Counted from the first letter of the stretch, positions 16,194-24,736 are shown. The stretch: 64,000 nucleotides of DNA from Candidatus Enterococcus moelleringii (GCF_017377575.1 NZ_JAFREM010000030.1:28272-92271), one strand, 5' to 3'. The notes: generated by a model not told the origin, from the sequence alone. Program-made: numbers and translations.

Positions 16194-17015
16194 ATGAAGA
16201 AATGGGTTGCAGGAATAGTTGGTTTGGCAATGGTTTTTGGACTTTCGGCTTGTGGTGAAAAAGAAGCCAGCGGTGACGACAGCTGGCAAAAAATCGAAGA
16301 ATCAAAAGAAATTATTATCGGTTTGGATGATACTTTTGTGCCGTTAGGCTTCAAGGATGACGATGGGGAAACAGTCGGTTTTGACGTTGATTTGGCTAAA
16401 GCGATTTGTGAGGACTACGGCATCGAGCCGACTTTCCAAGCGATTGACTGGTCGATGAAAGAAAATGAGCTGGATAATGGCACTATCGATTTGATTTGGA
16501 ACGGCTATTCTGTAACAAAAGCTCGTGAAGAAAAGGTACTCTTTACTAAGCCGTATGCTAAAAATGAACACATCGTTTTAACTCGCAAAGACAGCAATAT
16601 TACTGATCGCGAACAAATGAAGGGCAAAATTCTGGGGACGCAGGAAAGTTCTTCTAGTTACGAATCTTTCTTGAAAAATCCAGAATATCTGAAAGATCTA
16701 GTTCAAGATGAAGATGCGGTGCAATATGCCAGCTTCAATGAAGCCTTCATGGATCTTGAAAATGGTCGTCTCGATGGTATTTTAGTTTCGGTTATTTACG
16801 CCGAGTACTACTTGAAGCAAAATGATAAGTTGGATGACTTCAACCTATTTAACCCCGGCTTCCAAGGGGACAGCTTCGCAGTAGGCGCCCGTAAAGGCGA
16901 CGAAGCATTGGTGGAAAAATTGAATCAAGGCTTTGAAAAACTAGAAGAAGATGGCCGCTACGCCGAAATCTCGGAAAAATGGTTCGGTACGGCTTGGGAG
17001 ATTCCCGAAGAGTAG
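16194..17015 (+). CDS. Amino-acid-binding lipoprotein, copy 2 (paralogue)
   Basis: A 273-residue family 3 solute-binding protein with lipobox L-S-A-C (Cys20). Much of the ligand domain is the same as in copy 1 (I-G-L-D-D-T-F-V-P-L-G-F, then I-D-W-S-M-K-E-N-E-L and L-I-W-N-G-Y). The pair arose by tandem duplication. Differences around the hinge (D-R-V-Y-A-D-Y in copy 1, S-V-I-Y-A-E-Y here) may alter ligand range. The ribosome site is AGGGGTG. Since a terminator precedes it, it is expressed by read-through or from a weak promoter I could not define, probably at a different level from copy 1. Confidence 0.9.
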   Translation: MKKWVAGIVGLAMVFGLSACGEKEASGDDSWQKIEESKEIIIGLDDTFVPLGFKDDDGETVGFDVDLAKAICEDYGIEPTFQAIDWSMKENELDNGTIDLIWNGYSVTKAREEKVLFTKPYAKNEHIVLTRKDSNITDREQMKGKILGTQESSSSYESFLKNPEYLKDLVQDEDAVQYASFNEAFMDLENGRLDGILVSVIYAEYYLKQNDKLDDFNLFNPGFQGDSFAVGARKGDEALVEKLNQGFEKLEEDGRYAEISEKWFGTAWEIPEE

Positions 17016-17095
17016 CAACATTTTCTCTAATCGAATTCTCAAGTAAAGGCCGTCATTTGGTCCATTTGAATTGAAAAGTTGAAGAAGTAGCAAAA

Positions 17096-17132
17096 AGAGG
17101 CAAACAAAACTTTTGTTCGCCTCTTTTTTTTT
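17096..17132 (+). terminator. Intrinsic terminator after the second binding protein
   Basis: AGAGGC-x-AAC / GTT-x-GCCTCT stem and nine T residues. The ftsK -10 element TATAAT (17134-17139) follows immediately, so terminator and promoter are packed end to end. Confidence 0.85.
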
Positions 17133-17133
17133 G

Positions 17134-17139
17134 TATAAT
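17134..17139 (+). promoter_or_regulatory. -10 element of the ftsK promoter
   Basis: TATAAT directly downstream of the T run, 24 bases before the ftsK start. The -35 region would lie in the terminator stem (TTGTTC at 17113 gives a 15-base spacer), so the fit is imperfect. Confidence 0.5.
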
Positions 17140-17163
17140 GGAACAAGTGAAAAGAGGGATAAA

Positions 17164-19551
17164 ATGGCGCAGAAAAAGCGTACGAAGAAAAAGAAAAAGA
17201 CGACAAAAAAACAAAAACAGCTGCAGGAACAGCGATTAGTTATTATTATCGGTCTTATTTTTATCCTGTTTGCAGTGTTCGCCTTCTTCAGCCTAGGTTT
17301 TTTGGGTAATTTGATCGCCAATGTCCTTCGCATGGCAGGCGGAAATACGTATCAGTTTTTAGCCTTGATGCTAGGAATTTACGGCCTGCTTCTGGTCGTT
17401 AAAAATACGAAATTGAAAATTACGAAAGGCAGACGCTGGGCGGGGATTGGTGTGTTTTATATTGGCTGCTTAGTTATTATGCACGCCCGTTTATTTGCCA
17501 ATGTTCAAAGCCAGAATCCCAATGTCTTGAAAACTACTTGGGAATTACTAATGACCGACTTTTTAGGCAATCAGATTACGCAAAATGTCGGCGGCGGTAT
17601 GCTGGGCGGCGGAATATACAGCTTAACTCATTTTCTAGTTTCTCAAGTGGGCAGCTATATTATTGCCGGCTTGCTGCTGGTTTTAGGTTTGTACTTGTTC
17701 AGCATGATGGATTTTGCGCAAGTAACCGATGCGATCAACCAATTGCTGGATAATATTCAGCAGTGGTTCACCGAATCCGATGAGAAAAAAGCGGAGCGGG
17801 ATGCCAAACGCAAAGAACGCCAAGAAACTAAAGCTCAGCAGAAGGCTGAAAAAGAAGCGGCAGCGAAAGAGCGACAAGCTGAAAAAGAACGCAACCAGGT
17901 TCGTCCGCTAACGCCAGGGGAGAAATTGGCGAAGGAAAATCAAGAACCGATTGAAAAAGAACCCGAGCAGATGACGTTGGTGCCGATTGAGGCTTATCAA
18001 GCGAATGCAGAACCGAAGCCAGCAGCAAAACAGGCGGCTGTCGAAGAAGAAGAGCCGGATAATGGCGACTTGGAATTTGAAATCAGTGCTGAACCAGAAG
18101 ATCACGATTATCAATTACCGCCTTCAACTTTGCTGGACTCAATCCCAGCGGCTGATCAAAGCGATGAGTACAAAAAGATCGAAAACAACATCAAAATCTT
18201 GGAAAAAACCTTCGACAGCTTTGGCGTAGAAGCCAAGGTAGTTAAGGCCAGCTTAGGGCCATCAGTAACTAAGTTCGAAATCCAACCAGCTGTGGGCGTT
18301 AAGGTCAGCAAAATCGTCAACTTAACCGATGATATCGCGTTAGCACTAGCCGCGAAAGATGTGCGGATGGAAGCACCGATTCCCGGGAAATCCTTAATCG
18401 GAATTGAAGTACCAAACAGCACCATCAGTACCGTTTCTTTCCGAGACATTATCGAGTCCCAGCCAAGTCATCCCGATAAGCTGTTGGAAGTACCACTTGG
18501 TCGCGACATCTCAGGGATGGTGCGGACAGCTGATTTAGCGAAGATGCCTCACTTGCTGATCGCCGGGTCTACCGGTAGCGGGAAGTCGGTGGCTATTAAT
18601 GGAATCATTACTAGTATTTTAATGCGGGCTAAGCCGAATGAAGTCAAAATGATGATGATTGATCCGAAAATGGTGGAGCTGAATGTCTATAACGGCATTC
18701 CCCATCTCTTAACGCCGGTGGTAACAAATCCTCGTAAAGCGTCTCAAGCCTTGCACAAAGTAGTGCAGGAAATGGAAGAACGTTATGAGAAGTTTGCCGC
18801 TACTGGTGTCCGAAATATCACTGGCTTCAACGAACTAGTGATCCAGAAGAATTTAGAGGATGGACAAAACCGTCCGATCTTACCATTTATTGTGGTGATC
18901 GTGGATGAGTTGGCTGACCTGATGATGGTAGCCAGCAACGAAGTCGAAGATGCCATCACGCGGCTAGCACAAATGGCGCGGGCAGCTGGTATTCATATGA
19001 TTTTGGCAACTCAACGACCAAGTGTCGATGTCATTACCGGGATCATTAAAGCCAACGTGCCATCACGAATTGCTTTCGCTGTTTCCAGCGGAACCGATTC
19101 TCGTACGATTATTGACAGCAATGGTGCGGAGAAATTATTAGGCCGTGGAGATATGCTATTCCTGCCAATGGGTGAAAACAAACCGATCCGGGTTCAGGGA
19201 GCCTTTATTTCTGACCACGAAGTCGAAGAAATTGTGCAGTTTGTTTCCGATCAGCAGGAAGCTCATTACGAAGAAAAAATGATGCCAAGCGAAGAAGATA
19301 CCACCTCTTCACCATCAGATGTCCCACAAGATGAGTTGTACGAAGATGCCAAAGCCTTAGTGGTGGAAATGCAAACCGCCAGCATCTCTTTGCTGCAGCG
19401 TCGTTTCCGTATCGGCTACAACCGTGCCGCTCGAATTGTGGATGAGCTGGAGGAAAAAGGCGTTATCGGTCCATCGGTCGGCAGTAAGCCTCGTGAGGTC
19501 TACATGGAAAAGGCTGAAGAAGAAATCGAAAATCCGATGGATGAAGTTTAA
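17164..19551 (+). CDS. ftsK: DNA translocase FtsK/SpoIIIE
   Basis: A 795-residue membrane-anchored DNA pump that clears chromosome DNA from the division septum. A very basic N-terminus (K-K-R-T-K-K-K-K-K) precedes four membrane helices (about 25-185), then a charged coiled linker rich in K/E/A (about 205-300), then the motor domain with Walker A G-S-T-G-S-G-K-S (about 468) and V-D-E-L-A-D-L-M (Walker B). The C-terminal gamma winged helix that reads chromosome polarity sequences is at about 725-785 ([19 protein letters not shown]). I start at ATG 17164, which has an AGAGGGAT ribosome site; an upstream in-frame start lies in the terminator. It is monocistronic. Confidence 0.95.
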   Translation: MAQKKRTKKKKKTTKKQKQLQEQRLVIIIGLIFILFAVFAFFSLGFLGNLIANVLRMAGGNTYQFLALMLGIYGLLLVVKNTKLKITKGRRWAGIGVFYIGCLVIMHARLFANVQSQNPNVLKTTWELLMTDFLGNQITQNVGGGMLGGGIYSLTHFLVSQVGSYIIAGLLLVLGLYLFSMMDFAQVTDAINQLLDNIQQWFTESDEKKAERDAKRKERQETKAQQKAEKEAAAKERQAEKERNQVRPLTPGEKLAKENQEPIEKEPEQMTLVPIEAYQANAEPKPAAKQAAVEEEEPDNGDLEFEISAEPEDHDYQLPPSTLLDSIPAADQSDEYKKIENNIKILEKTFDSFGVEAKVVKASLGPSVTKFEIQPAVGVKVSKIVNLTDDIALALAAKDVRMEAPIPGKSLIGIEVPNSTISTVSFRDIIESQPSHPDKLLEVPLGRDISGMVRTADLAKMPHLLIAGSTGSGKSVAINGIITSILMRAKPNEVKMMMIDPKMVELNVYNGIPHLLTPVVTNPRKASQALHKVVQEMEERYEKFAATGVRNITGFNELVIQKNLEDGQNRPILPFIVVIVDELADLMMVASNEVEDAITRLAQMARAAGIHMILATQRPSVDVITGIIKANVPSRIAFAVSSGTDSRTIIDSNGAEKLLGRGDMLFLPMGENKPIRVQGAFISDHEVEEIVQFVSDQQEAHYEEKMMPSEEDTTSSPSDVPQDELYEDAKALVVEMQTASISLLQRRFRIGYNRAARIVDELEEKGVIGPSVGSKPREVYMEKAEEEIENPMDEV

Positions 19552-19560
19552 TATCAGCAG

Positions 19561-19590
19561 AAAAAGCATGAGATTATCTTATGCTTTTTT
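19561..19590 (+). terminator. Intrinsic terminator after ftsK
   Basis: AAAAAGCAT / ATGCTTTTT stem with further AGAT/ATCT pairing and a T run. Confidence 0.85.
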
Positions 19591-19617
19591 GCGTTCTAGG
19601 AAAATCCATTCTATAAT
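19589..19617 (+). promoter_or_regulatory. Promoter for the short disrupted ORF
   Basis: TTGCGT (19589-19594), exactly 17 bases, TATAAT (19612-19617). Confidence 0.5.
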
Positions 19618-19674
19618 TATTTACGAAAATGTACACAAAGCGAATGCTATGAACCAGACAAAGAAGGAAGAGAA

Positions 19675-19819
19675 ATGAGCACTGAGGAATTGGCCTGTTA
19701 CACCGGATTAAGTCGTCTTCTTTGAATGCCGCAGCAGAAAGGGAGAAGCAGTAACTGAAGCTATCAAAGCAATCGTTGATGTCTGCCATAAGTATAATGT
19801 ACCGAGGATTACTGGATAA
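19675..19819 (+). pseudogene. Short frameshifted ORF, unknown protein
   Basis: An ATG with a good ribosome site (AAGGAAG) opens a frame that encodes M-S-T-E-E-L-A-C-Y-T-G-L-S-R and stops after 16 codons. Two reading-frame steps on, the sequence continues as V-F-F-E-C-R-S-R-K-G-E-A-V-T-E-A-I-K (and about 16 more residues) to a stop at 19819. Read together, the pieces look like one protein of about 48 residues with one frameshift. A promoter (19589) and a terminator (19838-19868) bracket it, so it once was, or still is, a transcription unit. I do not recognise the family. It could be a sequencing error or a true pseudogene. Confidence 0.45.
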
Positions 19820-19837
19820 TAAAATAGGAAGTATCCT

Positions 19838-19868
19838 AAACGAGGGGTTGAAAAGACGTCTCGTTTTT
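19838..19868 (+). terminator. Intrinsic terminator after the disrupted ORF
   Basis: AAACGAG / CTCGTTT stem with a 15-base loop and five T residues. Confidence 0.55.
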
Positions 19869-19917
19869 GTTTTGATTAATTGCATGTGAAAAAATTTCAA
19901 CATTAATGTGTAATCAA

Positions 19918-19978
19918 GTTGTGTTATACAACAAAAATAACCTGTGCTATATTTTAATCAAGTTGATAAGCGCTTACA
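19918..19978 (+). promoter_or_regulatory. Promoter region of the PRD regulator / fructose-family PTS with a cre-like site
   Basis: A GTTGT-N5-ACAAC inverted repeat (19918-19932), a possible -10 TATATT (19948-19953) and a cre-like palindrome GATAAGCGCTTACA (19965-19978) lie in the 75 bases before the regulator. The cre core TAAGCGCTTA is perfectly symmetric and would place CcpA repression just downstream of the transcription start. Confidence 0.55.
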
Positions 19979-19993
19979 ATTGGAGGAAACATA

Positions 19994-21943
19994 ATGGAGG
20001 GAATGAATACTCGACAGAAAAAGTTAATCAGCTTGCTGGTGCAAAACGATGAGTACTTGCCCGTGGTGCACTACGCCAAGCTTTTAGGAAAAACCAATCG
20101 CACGATTTACTCAGATTTAGAAAAGATCCAAGCCAACTGTTTGGATGCTCAGCTGCTGATTGATAAGAAGCCGCGCATCGGCGTCAAGCTGGTAGGGGAG
20201 GCATCAGCAAAGATGCAGCTGTTGGAAGCATTGGATCAGCCTTGTGAAGACAACAGTGAATCTACTCCTTTCGATCGGCAATTACTGATTGCTAAAATGC
20301 TGTTGGTTGACGAACAAACAGTCACCCAGCAGAAATTGTCGGATCAATTTCACGTGAGTGCCAGCTCGATTGCCAGTGATTTGGAGAAAATTAATGAAAC
20401 CTATGCGGTACAAGTAGTTGCCTCCAAAAAAGGAACTTGGATTGAGGGAAGCGAAGAAGAGCGCCAACGCAGCTTGTTCCGCTTAAGTGAAAACTTGCTG
20501 ATTTTTAAGGGGATCACAAACGAACAGCTCTTTCTGGAAAATGGATTTCAAGCTTTACAAACGATTTTTGATCCAGCAATTGTTTCGGCCGTTTTCCAGC
20601 AGGTCCAGCTGCTAAAACAAAATCCAACCGTTTTTGTATCGGAGCAATACGAAAAATCGCTAACCATTCGTCTAATTATTTTCTTGGAGCGATTAAAGAG
20701 GCAGCAGCACGTTGAAGAGGACGAATTCCTATTTGATCAAATTAAAATGATCGACACTTACTTTTTGGCTAGTGAATTTTTGTCCACGGTTACTAAACAA
20801 CTGAATATTCCATACCAAGAAGATGATGTCGCCTATGTGAATCGCCAGCTGGTAGGATATGGTGTGAAAATTCATTCCGATCAACAGCAAGCTTTAACCG
20901 ATTTCGCTCCTATCATTGACAAGGTTTTAAAGAATATGAGTGAAATTATGCAAGTCGATTTTATGAGGGATGAAGAGTTAAAGCAACGTTTTATCAATCA
21001 CTTTATTCCAATGATTTATCGACTGAAGCTGGGCATTGAGATTACTAATCCTTTAGTGGAAGAGATCAAGAATCAGTATTCGATTATTTTCAGCTCTACT
21101 TGGTACGCCTTGTCTAATATAGAACACGAGTTAAAGGTTCAGTTTAATGACGAGGAAGTCGCTTTCTTGGCAATGTACTTTCAAGTCTCCTTAGAAAAAA
21201 GCCAAAACGGTAAAAAAATCCTGATTGTTTGTCCTACCGGTGTTGGGACATCAGAGCTGATTTATCACAAGATCAAACGAATTTTACCAGCACAGGATAT
21301 CGCGGAAGTCACCACGATTGATAAATTGTACAAAAAGAATCTAGACAATGTGGATCTGATTATTTCCTCAATCCATTTACCGGAAATAAACAAGCCGATA
21401 ATTAAAGTGTCTACACTGGTTACTCAGGAGGATATCAAAAACATTACGTCGCTGTATTCTGACTTTTTCTATCAAGAGGAAGATACAACCAGCCTGACAA
21501 TGGAATTTCATTCACTGAAAGAGGTCATTGATGAAGACTATATTGAGACTGAAAAACAGTTTGAAAACAAAACCGACTGTCTAAACTATATGATTGATCG
21601 GCTGGAAAAAGGCAAGATAGTCGACAAAGCCTTTCGACAAGAGGTCTTTGAACGAGAACAACTAGGAGAAACCGCACTGGAAACCGGTGTAGCGATTCCC
21701 CATGCAGCACCGCAAAATGTGCTGAAAACAAAAGTATTTATACTAACGTTAGAAAAACCGATTGTGTGGGATCAGCGGAAGGTCAGCTATGTCTTGCTGA
21801 TGTGTGTAGCCAAATGCGACCGCAGCTTAGTTAGAGGAATTATTACCGATATGCATAAAATTGTTCGTTCAGAGGTTAACATCAAGCACTTTTTCTTTAA
21901 GAAGAATGCCCATGAAATTTATCAAGAAATCAGTAGGAGGTAG
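19994..21943 (+). CDS. PRD-containing PTS transcription regulator (MtlR/BglG-type, with EIIB and EIIA domains)
   Basis: A 649-residue regulator. Domains: N-terminal Mga/DeoR-type helix-turn-helix pair (about 1-150), two PRDs (about 180-290 and 295-400), an EIIB-Gat-like domain with V-C-P-T-G-V-G-T-S (Cys near 415), and an EIIA-Fru-like domain with phospho-histidine in G-V-A-I-P-H-A-A-P (about 575). PTS-dependent phosphorylation of these sites should tune its DNA binding and activation. The start follows GGAGGAAACATA; a second ATG is three codons on. It is 4 bases upstream of the IIA gene and presumably activates its own operon. Confidence 0.9.
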   Translation: MEGMNTRQKKLISLLVQNDEYLPVVHYAKLLGKTNRTIYSDLEKIQANCLDAQLLIDKKPRIGVKLVGEASAKMQLLEALDQPCEDNSESTPFDRQLLIAKMLLVDEQTVTQQKLSDQFHVSASSIASDLEKINETYAVQVVASKKGTWIEGSEEERQRSLFRLSENLLIFKGITNEQLFLENGFQALQTIFDPAIVSAVFQQVQLLKQNPTVFVSEQYEKSLTIRLIIFLERLKRQQHVEEDEFLFDQIKMIDTYFLASEFLSTVTKQLNIPYQEDDVAYVNRQLVGYGVKIHSDQQQALTDFAPIIDKVLKNMSEIMQVDFMRDEELKQRFINHFIPMIYRLKLGIEITNPLVEEIKNQYSIIFSSTWYALSNIEHELKVQFNDEEVAFLAMYFQVSLEKSQNGKKILIVCPTGVGTSELIYHKIKRILPAQDIAEVTTIDKLYKKNLDNVDLIISSIHLPEINKPIIKVSTLVTQEDIKNITSLYSDFFYQEEDTTSLTMEFHSLKEVIDEDYIETEKQFENKTDCLNYMIDRLEKGKIVDKAFRQEVFEREQLGETALETGVAIPHAAPQNVLKTKVFILTLEKPIVWDQRKVSYVLLMCVAKCDRSLVRGIITDMHKIVRSEVNIKHFFFKKNAHEIYQEISRR

Positions 21944-21947
21944 GAGA

Positions 21948-22412
21948 ATGACAAAAGTGATTACAAAGGAACTCGTTGATTTAGCAACAGCAGGCGAGAA
22001 CAGTCAGCAAGTTATAGAAACGTTAGCCCAGCGAATTGATACAACCGGGCGCATCAGCAATTACGAGGGTTATTTACAAAGTGTATTGGATCGGGAGGAA
22101 TTGACCTCAACAGCGATTGGCTTTGGCATTGCCATTCCTCATGGGAAAAGCCCCCATGTCAAGGAATGCACGGTGGCTTTTGGCCGCTTGAGTCAACCGG
22201 TAGACTGGAACAGCCTGGATGGCAAAGAAGTAGAAATGGCCTTTTTACTGGCGGTGCCAGAAGAGTGTGCCGGCGATGAACACTTAAAAATTATTGCTGG
22301 ATTGTCTCGCAAATTGGTTCATGAAGACTTTCGGGAAATGTTGCGAACATCAGCGAGTGAAGAAGAAATTGTCCAAGTCATCAATGATAGTCTGGCGACT
22401 GTCTTAAACTAA
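21948..22412 (+). CDS. PTS fructose-family EIIA subunit
   Basis: A 154-residue IIA-Fru/Ntr domain protein. The phospho-histidine is in G-I-A-I-P-H-G-K-S (about residue 67). The start ATG at 21948 is chosen because TAGGAG precedes it and because longer in-frame starts lie within the regulator gene. It takes phosphate from HPr for the IIB encoded next. The three separate A, B and C proteins resemble frv/frw-type fructose-like systems; the true sugar is unknown. Confidence 0.9.
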   Translation: MTKVITKELVDLATAGENSQQVIETLAQRIDTTGRISNYEGYLQSVLDREELTSTAIGFGIAIPHGKSPHVKECTVAFGRLSQPVDWNSLDGKEVEMAFLLAVPEECAGDEHLKIIAGLSRKLVHEDFREMLRTSASEEEIVQVINDSLATVLN

Positions 22413-22437
22413 AACGAATAAAGGGAGAGAATAGAAT

Positions 22438-22746
22438 ATGAAATTAGTTGCTGTAACTGCATGTCCATCAGGAGTCGCTCACACTTATTTAGCTGCGGAA
22501 AGCTTAGAGGTAGCGGCGAAGAAAAACGGGATCGATATTCACGTTGAAACCCAAGGCTCCATCGGCATTGAAAATGAACTGACTAGTGATCAAATCGCAG
22601 CAGCGGATGCGGTCATTTTAACCAATAACATCGGGATTAAAAATGAAGAGCGCTTCAAAGGCAAACCGGTTGTGCGGGTAAGTGCCGGCGATTGCATCAA
22701 CAAGGGAGAAGCGATCGTTAAGAAATTGCAGCAAAAATTAGGGTAG
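22438..22746 (+). CDS. PTS fructose-family EIIB subunit
   Basis: A 102-residue phosphocarrier with the fructose IIB signature A-C-P-S-G-V-A-H-T (Cys9 phosphorylated). It also has D-A-V-I-L-T-N-N-I and the family end F-K-G-K-P-V-V. The ribosome site GGGAGAG precedes the ATG. It lies between the IIA and IIC genes, with a 25-base gap before it and an 11-base gap after it. Confidence 0.92.
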   Translation: MKLVAVTACPSGVAHTYLAAESLEVAAKKNGIDIHVETQGSIGIENELTSDQIAAADAVILTNNIGIKNEERFKGKPVVRVSAGDCINKGEAIVKKLQQKLG

Positions 22747-22757
22747 GAGGAAAAAGA

Positions 22758-23855
22758 ATGGTCAACTTATTAAAGGATACTAGAAAGAATTTGATGACAG
22801 GCGTCTCTTACATGATTCCTTTTGTCGTAGCCGGCGGGATTTTACTAGCTTTGAGTGTTTTATTCTCGGGAAGTGCGTCGGTACCTAGCGAAGGAATGCT
22901 GGGAGACATTGCCAATATTGGTGTGACTGGTCTTGGGATGATGGTTCCGATTCTTTCTGGTTACATCGCTTTCTCTATGGTGGATCGACCTGGGTTAGCA
23001 CCAGGTATTATCGGCGGTTTAATTGCTAGTAATATCGGAGCTGGTTTCTTAGGCGGGATTTTATCCGGTTTATTGGCAGGTATTGTCGTTTATTATTTGA
23101 AACAAATCAAGTTGCCGTCTAGCTTGCGTTCGTTAGGGCCGATTTTCATTATCCCGCTAATTGGAACAACCATCGTTGGTTGTTTGATGTATTGGGTAAT
23201 TGGTCAGCCGATTGCAGCTTTAATGACTGCCTTAACCGCTTGGCTGGAATCGATGGGAACCACTAACCTCGTTCTATTAGGCTTAGTTCTTGGCGCAATG
23301 ATTGCTTCTGATATGGGTGGTCCGATTAACAAGGTGGCCTTTGGTTTTGGTTCGGCGATGGTTGGAACGATTGATTCCGTAACCGGGATGCCTAGTGATA
23401 CTGCTTTGTCGATCATGGCAGGGATTGGTGCAGCAATTTGTATTCCGCCATTGGCAATGGGCGTTGCGACTTTGGTGGCTCCGAAGAAATTCACCATGGA
23501 GGAACGCAACTCTGGAAAAGCTGCGATCGTTATGGGTATGGTAGGCATTTCAGAAGGTGCGATTCCTTTCGCGGCTGCTGATCCCTTACGCTGTATCCCA
23601 GCGAACATGATCGGCAGTGCCATTGGTGCAGCAGTAGCAATGGGCTTAGGCGCTGGTAATCCAGCACCATGGGGCGGCTGGATTGTTGCTCCGGTATCTC
23701 AGAACCCATTAATGTATATTGTTGGAACTTTGGTTGGTGTGGCGATTACAGCTGGTATCGTCATAGTTTTGAAAAAACCAGTGGAGGTGGCAGATGGTGC
23801 CGCAGCCAGTGTATCAGCTGATGAAGACATCGACTTAGATATTGAAATTATGTAA
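22758..23855 (+). CDS. PTS fructose-family EIIC permease
   Basis: A 365-residue permease with about nine or ten membrane helices. Family motifs include V-S-Y-M-I-P-F-V-V-A-G-G near the start, A-S-D-M-G-G-P-I-N-K (about 183) and I-S-E-G-A-I-P-F-A-A-A-D-P (about 263), which binds the sugar. The ribosome site is AGGAGG. No catabolic enzyme (kinase, aldolase or glycosidase) follows, so the imported sugar phosphate must feed an enzyme encoded elsewhere. Confidence 0.92.
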   Translation: MVNLLKDTRKNLMTGVSYMIPFVVAGGILLALSVLFSGSASVPSEGMLGDIANIGVTGLGMMVPILSGYIAFSMVDRPGLAPGIIGGLIASNIGAGFLGGILSGLLAGIVVYYLKQIKLPSSLRSLGPIFIIPLIGTTIVGCLMYWVIGQPIAALMTALTAWLESMGTTNLVLLGLVLGAMIASDMGGPINKVAFGFGSAMVGTIDSVTGMPSDTALSIMAGIGAAICIPPLAMGVATLVAPKKFTMEERNSGKAAIVMGMVGISEGAIPFAAADPLRCIPANMIGSAIGAAVAMGLGAGNPAPWGGWIVAPVSQNPLMYIVGTLVGVAITAGIVIVLKKPVEVADGAAASVSADEDIDLDIEIM

Positions 23856-23863
23856 AATTAATC

Positions 23864-23922
23864 CGAACTATTTAGAGAAAATCCAGGTAACAACTGGAGA
23901 ATTTCTAGATAGTTCGTTTTTT
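23864..23922 (+). terminator. Intrinsic terminator of the fructose-family PTS operon
   Basis: A long stem, CGAACTAT..TCCAG / CTGGA..ATAGTTCG with small internal loops, and six T residues. Confidence 0.85.
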
Positions 23923-23949
23923 GTCTTACGTAACCAACCTAACTTTTCT

Positions 23950-23974
23950 TGAAACCTAGGGAACATGCTATACT
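23950..23974 (+). promoter_or_regulatory. Promoter of the five-repeat protein gene
   Basis: TATACT at 23969-23974 is 32 bases upstream of the start codon. A TGAAAC sequence begins exactly 19 bases before the -10, the same position as in the LacI-cassette promoters of this window, but the second operator half is not conserved. Confidence 0.4.
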
Positions 23975-24006
23975 AAAATCAACGAACCCACTAGGAGGAA
24001 AAGTAA

Positions 24007-24372
24007 ATGGCAAAAATTTATCAAGGCACTGGTTTATTCGGCAAAGATGCAATTGGCGTATTCGAGGATGGCAAGGTCTATAAAGGTACCGGAATTTTAG
24101 GTAAAAATTTAATCGGCTCTTATAAAGATGGCAAAATTTACACTGGCAGCGGCCTGATTGGTAAAGATCATATCGGTCAGTTTAAGGATCAAAAGATTTA
24201 CAAGGGAACTGGTCTATTTGGTAAAGAAGCAGTCGGAACTTGTAAAGACGGCAAAATTTACAAAGGCACGGGCTTGTTTGGCAAGGATCAAATCGGTTCT
24301 TATGAAGGGGACGACGATGAAGGAGCGGCAGCAGCGGCATTGTTGCTGATGGCTGATGATTTAGCAGAGTAA
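24007..24372 (+). CDS. Five-repeat protein, candidate beta-flower fold
   Basis: A 121-residue protein that is almost entirely five tandem 20-residue repeats with consensus K-I-Y-K-G-T-G-L-F-G-K-D-x-I-G-S-Y-K-D-G (residues 3-102). The tail is acidic, then hydrophobic (A-A-A-A-A-L-L-L-M-A-D-D). Each unit likely gives two short strands, and the whole a closed pseudo-symmetric sheet. This resembles proteins named five-fold or four-fold beta-flower in recent fold surveys; I base that on memory of the pattern, not on a search. The start follows AGGAGG. There is no signal peptide. It precedes the small-protein/LacI pair, but a separate promoter lies between. The function is unknown. Confidence 0.75.
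   Translation: MAKIYQGTGLFGKDAIGVFEDGKVYKGTGILGKNLIGSYKDGKIYTGSGLIGKDHIGQFKDQKIYKGTGLFGKEAVGTCKDGKIYKGTGLFGKDQIGSYEGDDDEGAAAAALLLMADDLAE
24013..24312 (+). repeat. Five tandem 60-base coding repeats
   Basis: Each repeat encodes one 20-residue unit. Repeats 4 and 5 are the most alike at the protein level (K-I-Y-K-G-T-G-L-F-G-K in both), while third positions differ, showing that the array is old and kept by protein-level selection rather than a recent expansion. Confidence 0.8.
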
Positions 24373-24386
24373 CTGAAACATTCTGC

Positions 24387-24417
24387 TTGCTGTGGTACGC
24401 GTTTCATCCGCTATACT
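24387..24417 (+). promoter_or_regulatory. Promoter with embedded operator, LacI cassette copy 1
   Basis: -35 TTGCTG (24387-24392), 19-base spacer and -10 TATACT (24412-24417). The spacer begins with TGGTACGCGTTTCA (24393-24406), which matches the perfect palindrome of copy 2 at 11 of 14 positions. It is the likely autorepression site of the LacI-type regulator encoded downstream. Confidence 0.65.
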
Positions 24418-24445
24418 TTGGTTATAAACAAAGGAGGAGAAAGCG

Positions 24446-24718
24446 ATGAATGCGTATGTAGAAGTCCAGGACAAAACAGGAACCGATTATTATTACGCCG
24501 CTTTAGAAGTAAAAAATCAAAAATTGTCAGTCAAACGGCATCAAGGGTTATACAAGGTGGCGGAAAAAGAGCTCTCTTTAAACGAAATCCACGATTTAGC
24601 TGTCGGAGGCAATCAGGACCGACAAATAAAATTCCATCACGGCAAAGACAGCTTTACCTTTTTCGATGCAGGCAATAATGTTGTCGGCTACCTTTACCAT
24701 CAATTATTTACGGCTTAG
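24446..24718 (+). CDS. Small protein paired with a LacI-type regulator, copy 1
   Basis: A 90-residue soluble protein, predicted mostly beta strand, with no signal peptide or cysteines. It is related to the 104-residue protein at 55757-56071: both have a Y-V-x-(V/I)-Q start, Y-(Y/F)-A-(A/F)-L-(E/Q)-V-K-N, a D/N-L segment, and F-x-F-F-(D/E)-(A/S)-G near the end. In both loci it sits directly upstream of a LacI-type gene. The ribosome site is GGAGG. I do not recognise the family; a small-molecule or protein co-effector of the regulator is one possibility. Confidence 0.7.
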   Translation: MNAYVEVQDKTGTDYYYAALEVKNQKLSVKRHQGLYKVAEKELSLNEIHDLAVGGNQDRQIKFHHGKDSFTFFDAGNNVVGYLYHQLFTA

Positions 24719-24736
24719 TCCACTGGAGGAACACCT

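Noticed and set aside
19994..21943. The PRD regulator as an RNA-binding antiterminator of the LicT/SacY kind
   Set aside because: It has DNA-binding helix-turn-helix domains at the N-terminus, not the short CAT RNA-binding domain, and no RAT-terminator pair was seen upstream of the PTS genes.
23204..23623. A 139-codon open frame on the minus strand inside the fructose-family IIC gene
   Set aside because: It lies entirely antisense to a convincing permease gene, has low-complexity composition and no ribosome site.
24007..24312. The regular 60-base periodicity as a CRISPR array
   Set aside because: The repeats are in frame, encode one conserved 20-residue unit, and have no unique spacers.
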